64,000 nt of DNA from positions 310,001 through 374,000 of the forward strand of contig NZ_JACIDS010000006.1 of NCBI RefSeq assembly GCF_014196455.1. Direction: 5' to 3'. This document shows, in pieces, positions 48,297 through 60,336 of the stretch. Numbering within the stretch: the first letter of the stretch is position 1; each line of letters begins with the position of its first letter. The stretch is from Kaistia hirudinis (GTDB taxonomy: Bacteria; Pseudomonadota; Alphaproteobacteria; Rhizobiales; Kaistiaceae). The notes under the pieces are model-generated. The model was not told where the DNA came from and ran no database searches. It saw only the letters and a program-made list of their open reading frames with translations. Position numbers and translations under genes: made by a program.

Positions 48297-49174
48297 TTCG
48301 AGGTCCTCGGGCTAAGGAAGGTGCGGGCGATGATGTTGAGCGCGAGCACCGCGATGGTGATGAGCAGCGCACCGCTCCAGGCGAGCTTCTGCCATTCCGG
48401 ATAGGGGCTGAGGGCGAACTGGAAGATGGTCACAGGCAAGCTGGACATCGGCGCGTTGGGGTCGACGCTCCAGAACTGGTTGTTGAGCGCGGTGAACAGC
48501 AGCGGCGCCGTTTCGCCGCTGACACGGGCGATGGCCAGCAGGACGCCGGTGACGATGCCCGACAGTGCGGCGCGATAGGCGACCTGACGGATCATGACTG
48601 CGCGCGGCAGGCCGAGCGCCGCCGAGGCTTCGCGCAGCGTGTTCGGCACCAGATTGAGCATGTCCTCGGTGGTGCGCACGACGACCGGGATCACCAGGAT
48701 CGCCAAAGCGAGCGAGCCGGCGATGGCGGAGAAGTGCCCCATCGGCGCGACCACGACCTCATAGACGAACAGGCCGATCACGATCGACGGCGCCGCCAGC
48801 AGGATGTCGTTGATGAACCGCACGACATTGGTGAGCTGGTTGTGGCGGCCATATTCCGCCATGTAGGTCCCGGCCAGGATGCCGATCGGGGTGCCGATCG
48901 CCACGCCGGCGATCGTCATGATCAAGCTGCCGATGATGGCGTTCAGCAGGCCGCCGGCTTCGCCCGGCGGGGGCGTCATCTCGGTGAAGATCGAGAGCGA
49001 GAGGCCGGAGAAGCCCTGGTAGAACAGCGCGATCAGGATCAGGGCCAGCCAGAGCAGGCCGAAGATCGTCGCGGCGAAGGACAGCGTCAGCAGGATGCCG
49101 TTGCTGCGGCGGCGCCTGCGATAGAGCGCCTGGGCGGCCGGCGTCGAGATGGCGGAATTTCCCAAAGATGCCAT
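48293..49174 (-). CDS. pstA: Phosphate ABC transporter permease PstA
   Basis: A 293-residue inner-membrane permease with about six helices, the first near residues 30-54 ([23 protein letters not shown]). [25 protein letters not shown] and the EAA-type loop [15 protein letters not shown] are typical of PstA. It forms the channel with PstC. It begins 10 bp after the pstC stop. Confidence 0.95.
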   Translation of the reverse strand: MASLGNSAISTPAAQALYRRRRRSNGILLTLSFAATIFGLLWLALILIALFYQGFSGLSLSIFTEMTPPPGEAGGLLNAIIGSLIMTIAGVAIGTPIGILAGTYMAEYGRHNQLTNVVRFINDILLAAPSIVIGLFVYEVVVAPMGHFSAIAGSLALAILVIPVVVRTTEDMLNLVPNTLREASAALGLPRAVMIRQVAYRAALSGIVTGVLLAIARVSGETAPLLFTALNNQFWSVDPNAPMSSLPVTIFQFALSPYPEWQKLAWSGALLITIAVLALNIIARTFLSPRTSK

Positions 49175-49184
49175 GGTGTTCGCC

Positions 49185-50177
49185 TCAGTTGCCGGCTTTG
49201 GTGTTCATGCGCGCCAGCATGATGCGGGCGGCAGCCAGAACGATGAAGGTGATGACGAAGAGGATCAGGCCCAGCGCGATCAGCGAGGACGTGTAGAGAT
49301 CGCCCACCGCCTCGGTGAACTCGTTGGCGATCGATGCCGAGATCGTCGTGCCCGGAGACAGGATCGAAGCAGAGATCTTGTGCGCGTTGCCGATGACGAA
49401 GGTCACGGCCATGGTCTCGCCGAGGGCGCGTCCCAGGCCCAGCATGACGCCGCCGATGACGCCGACGCGCGAATAGGGCAGCACGACCTTCGTCACCACT
49501 TCCGCCGTCGTGCAGCCGAGGCCGTAGGTCGCCTCCTTGAGCACCGGCGGCACCGTGTCGAACACGTCGCGGGTGATCGAGGTGATGAAGGGCAGCACCA
49601 TGATCGCCAGGATGATGCCGGCGGTCAGGACGCCGATGCCATAGGGCGGGCCGGCGAAGATCGAGTTCAGCACCGGGATCGGCGCGAAGACGTCGATGAG
49701 GAAGGGCTGCACCGTGGCCTGGAAGAAGGGTGCGAAGACGAACAGGCCCCAAATGCCGTAGATGATCGAGGGAATGCCGGCGAGCAGTTCGATGGCGACG
49801 CCGATCGGACGCTTCAGCCAGGGCGGGCACAGTTCGGTCAGGAAGATCGAGATACCGATGCCGACCGGGACGGCGATCAGCAGGGCGATGATCGACGTGA
49901 CCACCGTGCCGTAGATCGGAGCCAGTGCGCCGAACTTCTCGGTCACCGGGTTCCAGCTCTGGGTGGTCAGGAAATCGAGGCCGAATGTTTGGAACGCAGG
50001 GATCGAGCCGTAGATCAGCGAGACGATCACGCCGCCGAGCAGGAGCAGGACCGTCAGCGCGGCTGCGAAGGTGACCCAGTTGAAGAGCAGGTCGCCGGCG
50101 CGCAGCCGACCCATTCGCTTGAGCTTGGTGCTGTCTACGCCTGCGCTCCGCAACCCGGTCATTATAGCGTCCGCCAT
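49185..50177 (-). CDS. pstC: Phosphate ABC transporter permease PstC
   Basis: A 330-residue permease with six main helices. [24 protein letters not shown] is a PstC hallmark, followed by [23 protein letters not shown] and the EAA-type [31 protein letters not shown] is another conserved block. It pairs with PstA. The gap to pstS holds a hairpin. Confidence 0.95.
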   Translation of the reverse strand: MADAIMTGLRSAGVDSTKLKRMGRLRAGDLLFNWVTFAAALTVLLLLGGVIVSLIYGSIPAFQTFGLDFLTTQSWNPVTEKFGALAPIYGTVVTSIIALLIAVPVGIGISIFLTELCPPWLKRPIGVAIELLAGIPSIIYGIWGLFVFAPFFQATVQPFLIDVFAPIPVLNSIFAGPPYGIGVLTAGIILAIMVLPFITSITRDVFDTVPPVLKEATYGLGCTTAEVVTKVVLPYSRVGVIGGVMLGLGRALGETMAVTFVIGNAHKISASILSPGTTISASIANEFTEAVGDLYTSSLIALGLILFVITFIVLAAARIMLARMNTKAGN

Positions 50178-50222
50178 CTCGTTCCCCCGGCCCTGATTGG
50201 AGCCTTCAATCTGAAGAGATCA

Positions 50223-50245
50223 GGAGAGGGGCGCCGCCCCTCTCC
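50223..50245 (-). other. Intergenic stem-loop between pstS and pstC
   Basis: A perfect 10-bp stem (GGAGAGGGGC with GCCCCTCTCC) and three-base loop lies 28 bp after the pstS stop. There is no T-tract, so a role in protecting the abundant pstS message is more likely than termination. The ugpB-ugpA junction has an analogous hairpin. Confidence 0.65.
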
Positions 50246-50273
50246 CAGGATCGATTGATCTTGCTTGCGATGC

Positions 50274-51329
50274 TTACTTGGCCATCTCGACGAAGAGCGG
50301 CTTGCCGTCCGCGCCGACGATATCCTTGGCCCAGGTGGCCTTGATGTTCGCAACGACGGAGTCGGGCATCGGGATGTAGTGCAGGTCGGCCGCGGCCTGG
50401 TCGCCATTGGCGTAGGCCCAGGCGAAGAACTTCAGGGCGGCGGCGGAAGCGGCGTCGTCCTTCGGCTGCTTGTGCATCAGGATGAACGTCGCGGCGGTGA
50501 TCGGCCACGCCTTGGCACCCGGCTCGTTCGTCAGGATGACGTAGTAGCCCGGCAGCTTCGACCAGTCGACGCCTTCGGCGGCGGCGGCGAAGTTCGGCAC
50601 TTCCGGAGCGACCGTCTGGCCGTCCTTGTTGACGAGCTTCGTGAAGGTCATGTTGTTCTGCGCGGCGAAGGCATACTCGACATAGCCGATCGAGCCGACC
50701 GTCTGCGACACGCCGGCGGCGACGCCTTCATTGCCCTTCGCGCCGAGGCCGACCGGCCATTCGACGGCAGAGGCGGCGCCGACGTCGCCGGCCCAGGCCT
50801 GCGAGACCTGCGAGAGATAGGTCGTGAACACGAAGCTGGTGCCCGAACCGTCAGAGCGATGCACGACGGCGATGGCGGTCGACGGCAGCGTCAGCGACGG
50901 GTTGAGCTTCTTGATCGCCTCATCGTCCCACTTGGTGATCTTGCCCTGGAAGATATCGGCGAGGGTCTGGCCGTCGAGGACGATATCGCCCGGCTTGACG
51001 CCCGGAACGTTGATGATCGGGACCACGCCGCCGATCACGGTCGGGAACTGGACGAGGCCTTCCTTCTCAAGCTCTTCCGGCTTCAGCGGGGCGTCGGTCG
51101 CGCCGAACGTGACCGTCTTGGCCTTGATCTGCTTGATGCCGCCGCCCGAACCGATCGACTGATAGTTGAGCTTGTCGCCGGTTTCCTTCTGATAGGTATC
51201 GGCCCACTTGGCGTAGATCGGATAGGGGAAGGTCGCGCCAGCCCCTGAAATGTCGGTGGCATTGGCCGATCCGAAACCGATGGCGGCGGTGACGAGACCT
51301 GCCGCGAATGCGATGTTCGTGAGTTTCAC
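50274..51329 (-). CDS. pstS: Periplasmic phosphate-binding protein PstS
   Basis: A 351-residue binding protein with a signal peptide ([19 protein letters not shown], about 24 residues). The mature start [20 protein letters not shown] and motifs [27 protein letters not shown] are the phosphate-contact loops of PstS. It captures phosphate for PstCAB. The Pho box lies about 103-131 bp upstream of its start. Confidence 0.97.
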   Translation of the reverse strand: MKLTNIAFAAGLVTAAIGFGSANATDISGAGATFPYPIYAKWADTYQKETGDKLNYQSIGSGGGIKQIKAKTVTFGATDAPLKPEELEKEGLVQFPTVIGGVVPIINVPGVKPGDIVLDGQTLADIFQGKITKWDDEAIKKLNPSLTLPSTAIAVVHRSDGSGTSFVFTTYLSQVSQAWAGDVGAASAVEWPVGLGAKGNEGVAAGVSQTVGSIGYVEYAFAAQNNMTFTKLVNKDGQTVAPEVPNFAAAAEGVDWSKLPGYYVILTNEPGAKAWPITAATFILMHKQPKDDAASAAALKFFAWAYANGDQAAADLHYIPMPDSVVANIKATWAKDIVGADGKPLFVEMAK

Positions 51330-51431
51330 TGACCATCTCCCTGGTGCAGTCCAAAATGAAGCGGCGCTCCGTCGCAGAGAGGTCGCATCGGCAGCGCGGG
51401 TCGGACCCTAGTGGCCACCGGTAATGGTTCT

Positions 51432-51460
51432 ATGACGAAGAGCTGACAAGTTTATGACAG
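51432..51460 (-). promoter_or_regulatory. Pho box upstream of pstS (three repeat units)
   Basis: On the minus strand CTGTCAT-AAAC-TTGTCAG-CTCT-TCGTCAT gives three 7-base direct repeats with 4-base spacers, so 11-bp periodicity. The first unit is a perfect PhoB half-site. It begins 1 bp beyond the phoR stop, and pstS follows, so PhoB should drive the pst operon from inside this spacer. Confidence 0.88.
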
Positions 51461-51461
51461 G

Positions 51462-52799
51462 CTAAGTATCTGTCGACGCAGCGCTTATCGCGGACGGGAG
51501 AGGCTTGTCTGCGGTGGTGAAGGTCGGGAATTCGACTTTGAACAACGCGCCTTCCCCCGGCCGGCTCTCAATGTTCAAGCGGGCCCGGTGACGGTTCAGG
51601 ATGTGCTTGACGATGGCGAGGCCGAGCCCCGTTCCGCGTTGCGCGCCGGTTCCGTCATTGGCCCGGTAGAACCGCTCGGTGAGCCGCGGGAGATGTTCGG
51701 CGGAAATGCCGGGACCGAAATCGCGCACACCGACGCCGACGAGCCCGCCATCCGCGCTCGCCTTGGCCTCGACGACAACGCGGCCGCCGGAGCGGCCATA
51801 TTTGCAGGCGTTCTCAACGAGGTTCTGGAACACCTGCACCAGTTCGTCGCGGTCGCCCGCCACCAAAAGCGGCGTGGCCGGCAGAACCGTCTCGATCTGG
51901 ACCGACTGTCCTTGGGCTTGCGGCTCCAGCGCATCCACGACGCCGCGGACAATCGCGACGACGTCGACCGGCGAGTCCGGCCGCATATGCGCCTTCATCT
52001 CGATGCGCGACAGCGATAGCAGGTCGTCGATGAGCCGGCTCATACGGGTCGCCTGGTCATGCATGATGGCCAGGAAGCGTTCGCGTGCCTTGGTATCGTC
52101 GCGTGCCGGCCCCTGCAGCGTCTCGATGAAGCCGGCGAGCGAGGCGAGCGGCGTGCGCAGCTCGTGGCTCGCATTGGCGACGAAATCGACGCGGATCTTC
52201 TCGCTGCGCCGCTGCTCGGTGAAGTCGGAGATGATCAGGACGATGAAGCCCGGACGGCTCGCGTCATCCTTGGGGTCCATGCGCGAGAATGATGCGCGGT
52301 ACCAGCGCTCGGTCGGAACCCGCTCCAGGAACTCGATCCGCTCGGCCGGCCCGCCGGCGGCGACGCGCTCGAAGGTGCGGACGAACTCCGGCGCTCTGAG
52401 GCGCAGCGTCAGCGGATCGCCGGGGCGGATCGGAAAGGCAGCCTCGGCATGACGGTTGGCGTAGCGGACGACGCCGCGCCGATCGAGGATGATGCAGGAT
52501 TCGGGCAGCGCATCCGCCATGCGCTTGACGCCCGTCTCGGGCCAGACCGAAGGCGGCGAGCGCCTGGCGAGACGCAAAGGCTCGATCCGCTCCTCGGCAT
52601 AGACAATGCCGGTCGCGACGAGCATGAGCGCGAAGAGGAGCAATGCGGGGAGCGCCGCCAATTGACCGGTGACGACGAGCAACACGATCGCGGCGAACAG
52701 AATCCCGAGCAGAAGCCGCGCGTCCGCGATCTTCTGGAAGAAGCCGCGCGTGCGCACCGGGTCGGGAGCGTTGCCCTGCTCCTGGTCGTCTTCACTCAT
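51462..52799 (-). CDS. phoR: Phosphate regulon sensor histidine kinase PhoR
   Basis: A 445-residue membrane kinase. Two close hydrophobic helices (about 28-66) are followed by a PAS-like region ([23 protein letters not shown]), the HisKA motif [16 protein letters not shown], and an ATPase domain with [18 protein letters not shown] and [13 protein letters not shown]. It phosphorylates PhoB under phosphate limitation. Start 52799 has the expected N-terminus; an open frame to 52907 is unlikely. It is divergent from PPK2. Confidence 0.95.
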   Translation of the reverse strand: MSEDDQEQGNAPDPVRTRGFFQKIADARLLLGILFAAIVLLVVTGQLAALPALLLFALMLVATGIVYAEERIEPLRLARRSPPSVWPETGVKRMADALPESCIILDRRGVVRYANRHAEAAFPIRPGDPLTLRLRAPEFVRTFERVAAGGPAERIEFLERVPTERWYRASFSRMDPKDDASRPGFIVLIISDFTEQRRSEKIRVDFVANASHELRTPLASLAGFIETLQGPARDDTKARERFLAIMHDQATRMSRLIDDLLSLSRIEMKAHMRPDSPVDVVAIVRGVVDALEPQAQGQSVQIETVLPATPLLVAGDRDELVQVFQNLVENACKYGRSGGRVVVEAKASADGGLVGVGVRDFGPGISAEHLPRLTERFYRANDGTGAQRGTGLGLAIVKHILNRHRARLNIESRPGEGALFKVEFPTFTTADKPLPSAISAASTDT

Positions 52800-52971
52800 G
52801 CAGCAGCCTCGAACCCGCCTTCTCATCCACACGGGCAGTGGCGGCCTGCGCGGCCGCCATCGAACCGTCCGAATCCTTGGCAGAAGATGGCACAGGGTAG
52901 AGGACAAACCGACGACTTATGTGACAGAATCGCGCGCGACAGGCGGGACGCACGAAAAGGGCGCAAGACCC

Positions 52972-53925
52972 ATGGCCAAAGAGAAGCTGAAGAAGGCGGA
53001 CGCTGAGAATGTCGAGCCCGGGCAGGGTGTCGACACGCTGCCGTCCGTTCTGGTGCCCAACGTCGATGCCGCGCCGGTCACGCTGAAGTCGGGCAGCTTC
53101 GATCTGGACAATCCCGTCCTGCCATCCTGGGTCGAGGAAAAGGCGTTCAAGTCCGGCGGATATCCCTATGACAGGCCGCTGAAGTCCGACAAATACGAGG
53201 AGGATCTGAAGGCGCTCCAGGTCGAGCTCGTCAAGCTCCAGCACTATGTCGTGACCCGCAAGCTGAAGCTGGTGCTGATCTTCGAAGGGCGCGATTCGGC
53301 CGGCAAGGGCGGCGCGATCTTTGCATTCCGCCAGTATCTCAATCCGCGCAGCGCCCGCGATGTCGCGCTGCCGAAGCCGTCCGAGACCGAAGCCGGCCAA
53401 TGGTATTTCCAGCGCTATATCGCCGAGCTGCCGACGGCCGGCGAGATCGTGACGTTCGACCGCTCCTGGTACAACCGCGCCGGCGTCGAGCCGGTGATGG
53501 GGTTCTGCACGCCCGAGGAGCACAAGATCTTCCTGAAGCAGGCGCCGCGCTTCGAGGGCATGCTCGTCGAGGCGGGCACCATCCTGTTGAAGTTCTGGCT
53601 CGACATCGGCCAGGAAATGCAATTGAAGCGGTTCCACGAACGCCGGCACAATCCGCTCAAGATCTGGAAGCTCTCGCCCATGGACTACGCTGCGCTGGAC
53701 AAATGGGACGCCTATTCGGCGGCGCGCGACCAGATGCTGGAGGCGACGCATTCCGGCCCAGCGCCGTGGACGGTCGCGCTGGCCAACGACAAGCGGCGGG
53801 CCCGTCTCAACATCATCCGCCATGTGCTCGGATCGGTGGATTACGACGGGCGCGACAAGACCATCGTCGGCAAGCCGGATCCGCTGATCCTCGGCCAGGG
53901 ACTTTCTTTCCTCAAGAAGAAGTGA
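52972..53925 (+). CDS. ppk2: Polyphosphate kinase 2
   Basis: A 317-residue P-loop kinase of the PPK2 class with a single domain. Walker [11 protein letters not shown] is at residues 105-114, Walker [19 protein letters not shown] begins near 162, and [22 protein letters not shown] is conserved. It moves phosphate between polyphosphate and nucleotides; the direction and nucleotide are not evident. It is divergent from phoR, which suits a role in phosphate storage. ATG 52972 has GAAAAGGG at about 12 bases. Confidence 0.93.
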   Translation: MAKEKLKKADAENVEPGQGVDTLPSVLVPNVDAAPVTLKSGSFDLDNPVLPSWVEEKAFKSGGYPYDRPLKSDKYEEDLKALQVELVKLQHYVVTRKLKLVLIFEGRDSAGKGGAIFAFRQYLNPRSARDVALPKPSETEAGQWYFQRYIAELPTAGEIVTFDRSWYNRAGVEPVMGFCTPEEHKIFLKQAPRFEGMLVEAGTILLKFWLDIGQEMQLKRFHERRHNPLKIWKLSPMDYAALDKWDAYSAARDQMLEATHSGPAPWTVALANDKRRARLNIIRHVLGSVDYDGRDKTIVGKPDPLILGQGLSFLKKK

Positions 53926-53980
53926 GAGTGAGTCCGTCGCCGCTGCCGGCATCGGGTCGGCGCCGCCGCCTATCCACGCC

Positions 53981-55165
53981 ATGAGCCAGCTCGACAACGT
54001 CCTTCGCCGATCGATCGCCCATATCGACCCTGCCGACTGGCAAGGGCGCGATCGGGTGTTCGCGAGCGCGCGCGAGGCCATGATCCGCCTGCTCCGCGTC
54101 TATGATCCGCCGCTGTCCGCTGACGATATCGATCGGAAGATCAAGGAGTTCGACGACGTCATCGGCGCGATCGAGGTCGAGTATCGCTGGGCGCGCCCCC
54201 TTGGGGACACGCTGGCGCTCGCTCCGCCGCGTCGGCCGGCCGCGCCAGTCCTGGCCGCCTTGCCGCCTCCCGAAGAGGACGAGGCGGACGAAGAGGATGA
54301 GGGCGCGGCTGTCGACACCGGGAGTGTCGACGAGGCGGACGAGCTCTATGCGGACGATCCGGATGACGAGGATTACGACGACTACGAAGATTATGACGGC
54401 GACGAATATCCATTTGACGGCGACGACGAGCCGCGGGGCGGCCTGTTCGGGCTGATCGACCGCATCGGCTGGCGCATGATCGCGGCGGTGATCGGCGCGG
54501 TCGTCATTGTCGGCCTCGCCGGATCGGCGCTTCTCGTTATGGGACACGGGTCCGGAAAGACCACTGCGTCCTCGCCGGAAACGCCGGCCGTCATCGATAC
54601 GGCCGCGCCCGCATCCTCCGCACCGCCGCCGCAGGCCTCACCCGCTTTCGAGCCTCCCGCGACAGAGACAGCCGCGGCCCAGCCTCAGCCCGAGGCCCAG
54701 CCTGTTGCACCCGGCGGGCTGGCGCTGGAGACACTCGTGCTGTTCGACGGCCGCGATCCGGGCGTCTTCCAGTCGACCTCCGACAATCCCGTCGTCTTCC
54801 AGGGCGACCAGGACGGCGGCTTTGCGCGCGTCTCGTCCTCGACGACCTCGGCCGGAGCCCGGGTGCGGATCGGCCGCGGCGTCTATGAACGCATCGCGGG
54901 CCATCGGATCCGCATCGTGCTGGTCGCACGCGCCTCGCGGACCGCACCGGCGATGAATGTGCGCTTCGCCTATCAGAACGGCCGCGTCCAGAGCCCGTGG
55001 AGCGAGGTCAAGCTCGGGTCGAGCTACACCCCGCTCTCCGCGGAATGGACCGCGCCGCCGGAGCGCGGCGGCCCCGAAAACGATTCGCTGATCATCGAGC
55101 CCGGGATCCCGGGCGACGGCACGTCGATCGACGTCCGATCCGTCCGCATCGAGGTGCTGGGGTAG
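53981..55165 (+). CDS. Unrecognised acidic single-pass membrane protein
   Basis: I do not recognise a family in this 394-residue protein. It has four parts: an alpha-helical N-terminus (about 1-70, DWQGRDRVFASAREAMIRLL), an extremely acidic Asp/Glu/Tyr-rich tract (about 97-150), one hydrophobic segment (about 164-186, MIAAVIGAVVIVGLAGSALL), a Pro/Ala-rich linker, and a C-terminal domain of strands (about 245-394) that looks periplasmic, with SPWSEVKLGSSYTPLSAEW. It lies 55 bp after ppk2 on the same strand and may be its partner, but nothing shows that directly. Confidence 0.7.
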   Translation: MSQLDNVLRRSIAHIDPADWQGRDRVFASAREAMIRLLRVYDPPLSADDIDRKIKEFDDVIGAIEVEYRWARPLGDTLALAPPRRPAAPVLAALPPPEEDEADEEDEGAAVDTGSVDEADELYADDPDDEDYDDYEDYDGDEYPFDGDDEPRGGLFGLIDRIGWRMIAAVIGAVVIVGLAGSALLVMGHGSGKTTASSPETPAVIDTAAPASSAPPPQASPAFEPPATETAAAQPQPEAQPVAPGGLALETLVLFDGRDPGVFQSTSDNPVVFQGDQDGGFARVSSSTTSAGARVRIGRGVYERIAGHRIRIVLVARASRTAPAMNVRFAYQNGRVQSPWSEVKLGSSYTPLSAEWTAPPERGGPENDSLIIEPGIPGDGTSIDVRSVRIEVLG

Positions 55166-55183
55166 ACGCATCCGGCGGCCGGA

Positions 55184-57091
55184 TCAGCCGCCGAGATAGC
55201 CCCTCGTCTGCAGATAGGCGACGATACCATCCGCCATCGACTGGGCGTCGGTTTCCGTCGTCCTCAGATGGATCTCCGGCGCTTCCGGCGCCTCGTAGGG
55301 ACTGTCGATGCCGGTGAAGTTCCGGATCTTGCCTTCCCGCGCCTTGCGATAGAGCCCCTTCGCGTCGCGCGCCTCCGCGACTTCCAGCGGCGTGTCGACG
55401 AACACCTCGATGAATTCGCCCGCCTCGACGAGATCGCGCGCAAGGCGGCGTTCCGAGCGGAAGGGCGAAATGAAGGAGACGAGGACGATCAGCCCGGCAT
55501 CGACGAAGAGCTTCGCCGTCTCCGCGACGCGGCGGATGTTCTCGACCCGGTCGGCATCGGTGAAGCCGAGGTCGCGGTTGAGGCCGTGGCGCACATTGTC
55601 GCCGTCGAGCAGATAGGTGTGCCGGCCGAGAAGGTTCAGCTTCTGCTCGACCAGATCGGCGATGGTGGATTTCCCGGCCCCCGAAAGGCCCGTGAACCAG
55701 AGAATTGCCGGCTTCTGGCTCTTGGCGAGCGCCCGCGAGGCCTTGTCGACGGTGAGCGCCTGGCGGTGGATGTTGGTCGCACGGCGGAGGCCGAAGCGGA
55801 TCATGCCCGCGGCGACCGTCTGGTTGGTGAAGCGGTCGATGAGAATGAACGCCCCCGTCGTCCGGTTCTCTTCATAGGCATCGAAGGCGACGGGCTCGGC
55901 GAGCGACAGGTTCGCGAAGCCGATGTCGTTCAGCGCCAGCGTCTTGGCGGCGAGCGGCTTCATCGTCTCGATTTCGAGCCGGTGCTTGAGCTCGCTCACG
56001 GCGGCGCCGACGACCCGCGTTCCGATCTTCATCAGATAGGGGCGCCCCGGCAGCATCGGCTCTTCGGCCATCCAGATCAGATGGGCGGCCACCTGGTCGG
56101 AAACCTCCGGGCGGGCCGTGGCCGGCGCCAGGATATCGCCGCGGGAAACGTCGATCTCGCGATCGAGCGTCAGCGTCACGGCGTCCTCCGCCGCGGCGCT
56201 CTCCCGGTCGCCATCATGGGTGACGATCCGGGCAACGCGGGCGGCATGGCCCGATCGCGCCACGACGATCTCGTCGCCGACGCTGACCTCGCCCTCGGCA
56301 ACCGTGCCCGCATAGCCGCGGAAGGAAAGATCCGGCCGGTTCACCCATTGCACCGGGAAGCGGAACGGCCGCGACGGCGCGAGTTCGGGCGCCAGGTCGA
56401 CGGTCTCCAGATGTTCGATCAGCGTCGGTCCCCGATACCAGGGCATGCGCTCGCTCTGGAACGAGACATTGTCGCCGAACCGGGCCGAGAGCGGGATGGC
56501 GACGCGGCTGGCGAAGCCGTAATGGCCGGCATCTTCGTCGAACGCGGCGACGATCCGCTCATAGACGGTGCGATCGAATTCCACGAGGTCGATCTTGTTG
56601 ATCGCGAGCACGACATGGCGGATGCCGAGCAGCGCGGCGATGGTCGCATGGCGCCGGGTCTGGCTGAGGATGCCCTTGCGCGCATCGATCAGCAGCACGG
56701 CGAGATCGGCCGTCGAGGCGCCGGTCGCCATGTTGCGCGTGTACTGCTCGTGGCCCGGCGTGTCGGCGACGATGAAGCGCCGCCGATCCGTCGCGAAGAA
56801 GCGATAGGCGACGTCGATCGTGATGCCCTGTTCGCGCTCCGCTTCCAGCCCGTCGACGAGCAGGGCGAAGTCCATGGCGTCGCCCGCCGTGCCGAACTTC
56901 TTCGAGTCCTTCTCGAGCGCGACGATCTGGTCGTCGAACAGGCGCTTCGAATCGTAGAGCAGCCGCCCGATGAGGGTCGACTTGCCGTCATCGACGCTGC
57001 CGCAGGTCAGGAAGCGCAACGTTCCCTTATCGGGCTCGGCACGTGCGCTCGCTTCGCTCGCGAGCTGCAGCACGGTGAAGGGCTCGCTCAT
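55184..57091 (-). CDS. cysNC: Bifunctional sulfate adenylyltransferase subunit 1 / adenylylsulfate kinase
   Basis: A 635-residue fusion. The N-terminal GTPase (CysN) has [27 protein letters not shown] and NKIDL; the C-terminal 180 residues are APS kinase (CysC), with [16 protein letters not shown] and the [17 protein letters not shown] loop. It powers sulfate activation and then makes PAPS. The start overlaps the cysD stop by one base. Such fusions are common in rhizobia, where the Nod version is nodQ. Confidence 0.95.
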   Translation of the reverse strand: MSEPFTVLQLASEASARAEPDKGTLRFLTCGSVDDGKSTLIGRLLYDSKRLFDDQIVALEKDSKKFGTAGDAMDFALLVDGLEAEREQGITIDVAYRFFATDRRRFIVADTPGHEQYTRNMATGASTADLAVLLIDARKGILSQTRRHATIAALLGIRHVVLAINKIDLVEFDRTVYERIVAAFDEDAGHYGFASRVAIPLSARFGDNVSFQSERMPWYRGPTLIEHLETVDLAPELAPSRPFRFPVQWVNRPDLSFRGYAGTVAEGEVSVGDEIVVARSGHAARVARIVTHDGDRESAAAEDAVTLTLDREIDVSRGDILAPATARPEVSDQVAAHLIWMAEEPMLPGRPYLMKIGTRVVGAAVSELKHRLEIETMKPLAAKTLALNDIGFANLSLAEPVAFDAYEENRTTGAFILIDRFTNQTVAAGMIRFGLRRATNIHRQALTVDKASRALAKSQKPAILWFTGLSGAGKSTIADLVEQKLNLLGRHTYLLDGDNVRHGLNRDLGFTDADRVENIRRVAETAKLFVDAGLIVLVSFISPFRSERRLARDLVEAGEFIEVFVDTPLEVAEARDAKGLYRKAREGKIRNFTGIDSPYEAPEAPEIHLRTTETDAQSMADGIVAYLQTRGYLGG

Positions 57092-57999
57092 CAGAAATAC
57101 CCCTCACGCTTCTTCTTCTCCATCGAGCCGCTCTCGTCGTGATCGATCAGCCGGCCCTGCCGCTCGGAGGTCGTCACCGAGAAGGTCTCGTGCACGATCT
57201 CCTCGACGCTGGCGGCGTCGGATTCGACCGCCGCCGTCAGCGGATAGCAGCCGAGTGTGCGGAAACGGACGCGCTTCATCTCCGGCACCTCTCCGGGGAG
57301 GAGGCGCATGCGCGCGTCATCGGCCATGATCAGCTGGCCGCCACGCCGCACGACCGGTCGGTCCGCCGCGAGATAGAGCGGGACGATCGGGATCGCTTCG
57401 GCCAGGATGTATTCCCAGATGTCGAGCTCGGTCCAGTTGGAGAGCGGGAAGACGCGGATCGTCTCGCCCTTGGCGATGCGGGTATTGTAGAGCGACCAGA
57501 GCTCGGGGCGCTGGTTCTTGGGGTCCCAGCCGTGATGGGCGGAGCGGAAGGAGAAGATCCGCTCCTTGGCCCGGCTCTTCTCCTCGTCGCGCCGGGCGCC
57601 ACCGAAGGCGGCATCGTAGCCGCCGGCATCGAGCGCCTGCTTCAGCGCCTCGGTCTTCATGATCTGCGTATAATTGGACGAGCCGTGATCGAACGGATTG
57701 ACGCCCGCCGCCGCGCCTTGCTGGTTGGTGTGCACCTTCAGATCGAGGCCCAGCCGCGCGGCCGTCTCGTCGCGGAAGGCGATCATCTCGCGGAACTTCC
57801 ACGTCGTATCGACGTGGAGCAGCGGGAAGGGAGGCCGCGCGGGGAAGAACGCCTTCATCGCCAGATGCAGCATGACCGACGAATCCTTGCCGATCGAATA
57901 GAGCATCACGGGATTTTCGAAGGTTGCGACGACCTCACGCAGGATGAAGATCGACTCGGCTTCGAGGCGGCGAAGATGAAGCGGAAGTGCGCTGGTCAT
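57091..57999 (-). CDS. cysD: Sulfate adenylyltransferase subunit 2
   Basis: A 302-residue PP-loop ATPase subunit that adenylates sulfate with CysN. The PP-loop [13 protein letters not shown] is at residues 35-47; [36 protein letters not shown] and [15 protein letters not shown] are conserved. The C-terminal part ([20 protein letters not shown]) is normal. It forms a coupled pair with cysNC. Confidence 0.96.
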   Translation of the reverse strand: MTSALPLHLRRLEAESIFILREVVATFENPVMLYSIGKDSSVMLHLAMKAFFPARPPFPLLHVDTTWKFREMIAFRDETAARLGLDLKVHTNQQGAAAGVNPFDHGSSNYTQIMKTEALKQALDAGGYDAAFGGARRDEEKSRAKERIFSFRSAHHGWDPKNQRPELWSLYNTRIAKGETIRVFPLSNWTELDIWEYILAEAIPIVPLYLAADRPVVRRGGQLIMADDARMRLLPGEVPEMKRVRFRTLGCYPLTAAVESDAASVEEIVHETFSVTTSERQGRLIDHDESGSMEKKKREGYF

Positions 58000-58141
58000 G
58001 GAGATCTCCGGAACGCAGCGAAACTAGACCTCCGCAGGGAGCAGGCCGAGATATGCGCGTCGCGTAGATTCCCTGATGCGTTGTCGCGCTTGGCGCGAAT
58101 GGCGCATGGCGAGAAATCCCGTTCCAGATAACTCTATCGTC

Positions 58142-58987
58142 TTAGTCGTCTTTGCGAATGTCGAGGCGCCCGCCGGCAATGAAGGACGGGTTCCGGTAGG
58201 TGTCGAGGCCCACACCCGATTTCGGTCCATAGACCAGCGGCTCGCCCTCGGGCGTGGTCACCATGCCGCCGGCCGCGCGGAGCACCGCATCGCCGGCTGC
58301 GGTATCCCACTGCATGGTCGGCCCGAAGCGGGGATAGAGGTCCGCCCGGCCCGACGCGATCAGGCAGAATTTGAGCGAGGAGCCGGCCGGCACGATGGAA
58401 GCGCCGGGATAGCGTTCGATGAAGGCGTCCGTCTGCGAGGTGCGGTGGGAACGGCTCGCCACGATGCGGAGTGGCGCTGCGGGCTGCGCCACGGCGACGG
58501 CCCGCCGCTCGGCGATCCGCCCCGCCTCGATGCGCATTTCCTCGGCGCCGGCGCCGAGACGCCCCGCGAAGAGAACGTCGCGAGCCGGCGCGTAGACGAC
58601 GCCGGCAATGGGAATGCCGGCTTCGATCAGCGCGATGTTGACGGTGAACTCGCCATTGCGCGAAACAAATTCGCGCGTGCCGTCGACAGGATCGACGAGG
58701 AAGAAGCGGCTCACCACATCCGGTATGATGCCGCCGCAGCAGGCCTCTTCGGCCACGACCGGAATGCCGGGTGCGATCCGCGCGAGAGCCGCCAGAATGA
58801 TGATCTCGGCGCGGCGGTCGGCTTCGGTGACCGGCGAGGCATCATCCTTCGCGTCGACCGAAAAGTCGCGACCATAGATCGCCATCACTTCGGTACCGGC
58901 CGACAGCGCCGCCGCCACCATGCCTTCGAGCAGCGTGGCCTCGTCGGCTGATTCGCCGGGGACCGACGACATCGATTGAGCTTGCAT
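58142..58987 (-). CDS. cysQ: 3'(2'),5'-bisphosphate nucleotidase
   Basis: A 281-residue IMPase-fold phosphatase. DDASPVTEADRRAE gives the first metal ligands, VVAEEACCGG the second, VDPVDGTREF the Asp-x-Asp-Gly-Thr site and MQWDTAAGDAVLRAAGG the C-terminal Asp. CysQ recycles the PAP made when PAPS is used. It is upstream of cysD (142 bp) on the same strand. ATG 58987 has GAGG four bases upstream; a GTG one codon before is also open. Confidence 0.92.
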   Translation of the reverse strand: MQAQSMSSVPGESADEATLLEGMVAAALSAGTEVMAIYGRDFSVDAKDDASPVTEADRRAEIIILAALARIAPGIPVVAEEACCGGIIPDVVSRFFLVDPVDGTREFVSRNGEFTVNIALIEAGIPIAGVVYAPARDVLFAGRLGAGAEEMRIEAGRIAERRAVAVAQPAAPLRIVASRSHRTSQTDAFIERYPGASIVPAGSSLKFCLIASGRADLYPRFGPTMQWDTAAGDAVLRAAGGMVTTPEGEPLVYGPKSGVGLDTYRNPSFIAGGRLDIRKDD

Positions 58988-59041
58988 CACGCCTCGCTGG
59001 CCGTCTGGAATTCAGCGCCCGGACGACCTCTTAGCGCCATT

Positions 59042-59067
59042 GCGCGCCGCGACCAAGCGCGGCGCGC
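59042..59067 (-). terminator. Hairpin past the ald stop
   Basis: A 10-bp GC stem (59042-59051 with 59058-59067) and six-base loop. There is no T-tract, so termination is uncertain. Confidence 0.4.
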
Positions 59068-59088
59068 CCCGTGGCGCAGGGACCAGCC

Positions 59089-60201
<1,113 letters not shown>

Positions 60202-60336
60202 GGTGATGATCCCCTGGTATTTTCTGGATGTCGCGCAGGATATCGCCGCTCCAGATGCGGTTCTGTGCTAATTCATGTCTCCGAAAGTCATTCAGCGCAC
60301 ATTTGATGCGTTGAACGCCGCTGCGGAGGCGAATCC

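Noticed and set aside
52915-52960. Pho box in front of ppk2
   Set aside because: Two CTGTC-like copies occur but the spacing is 15 bp rather than 11.
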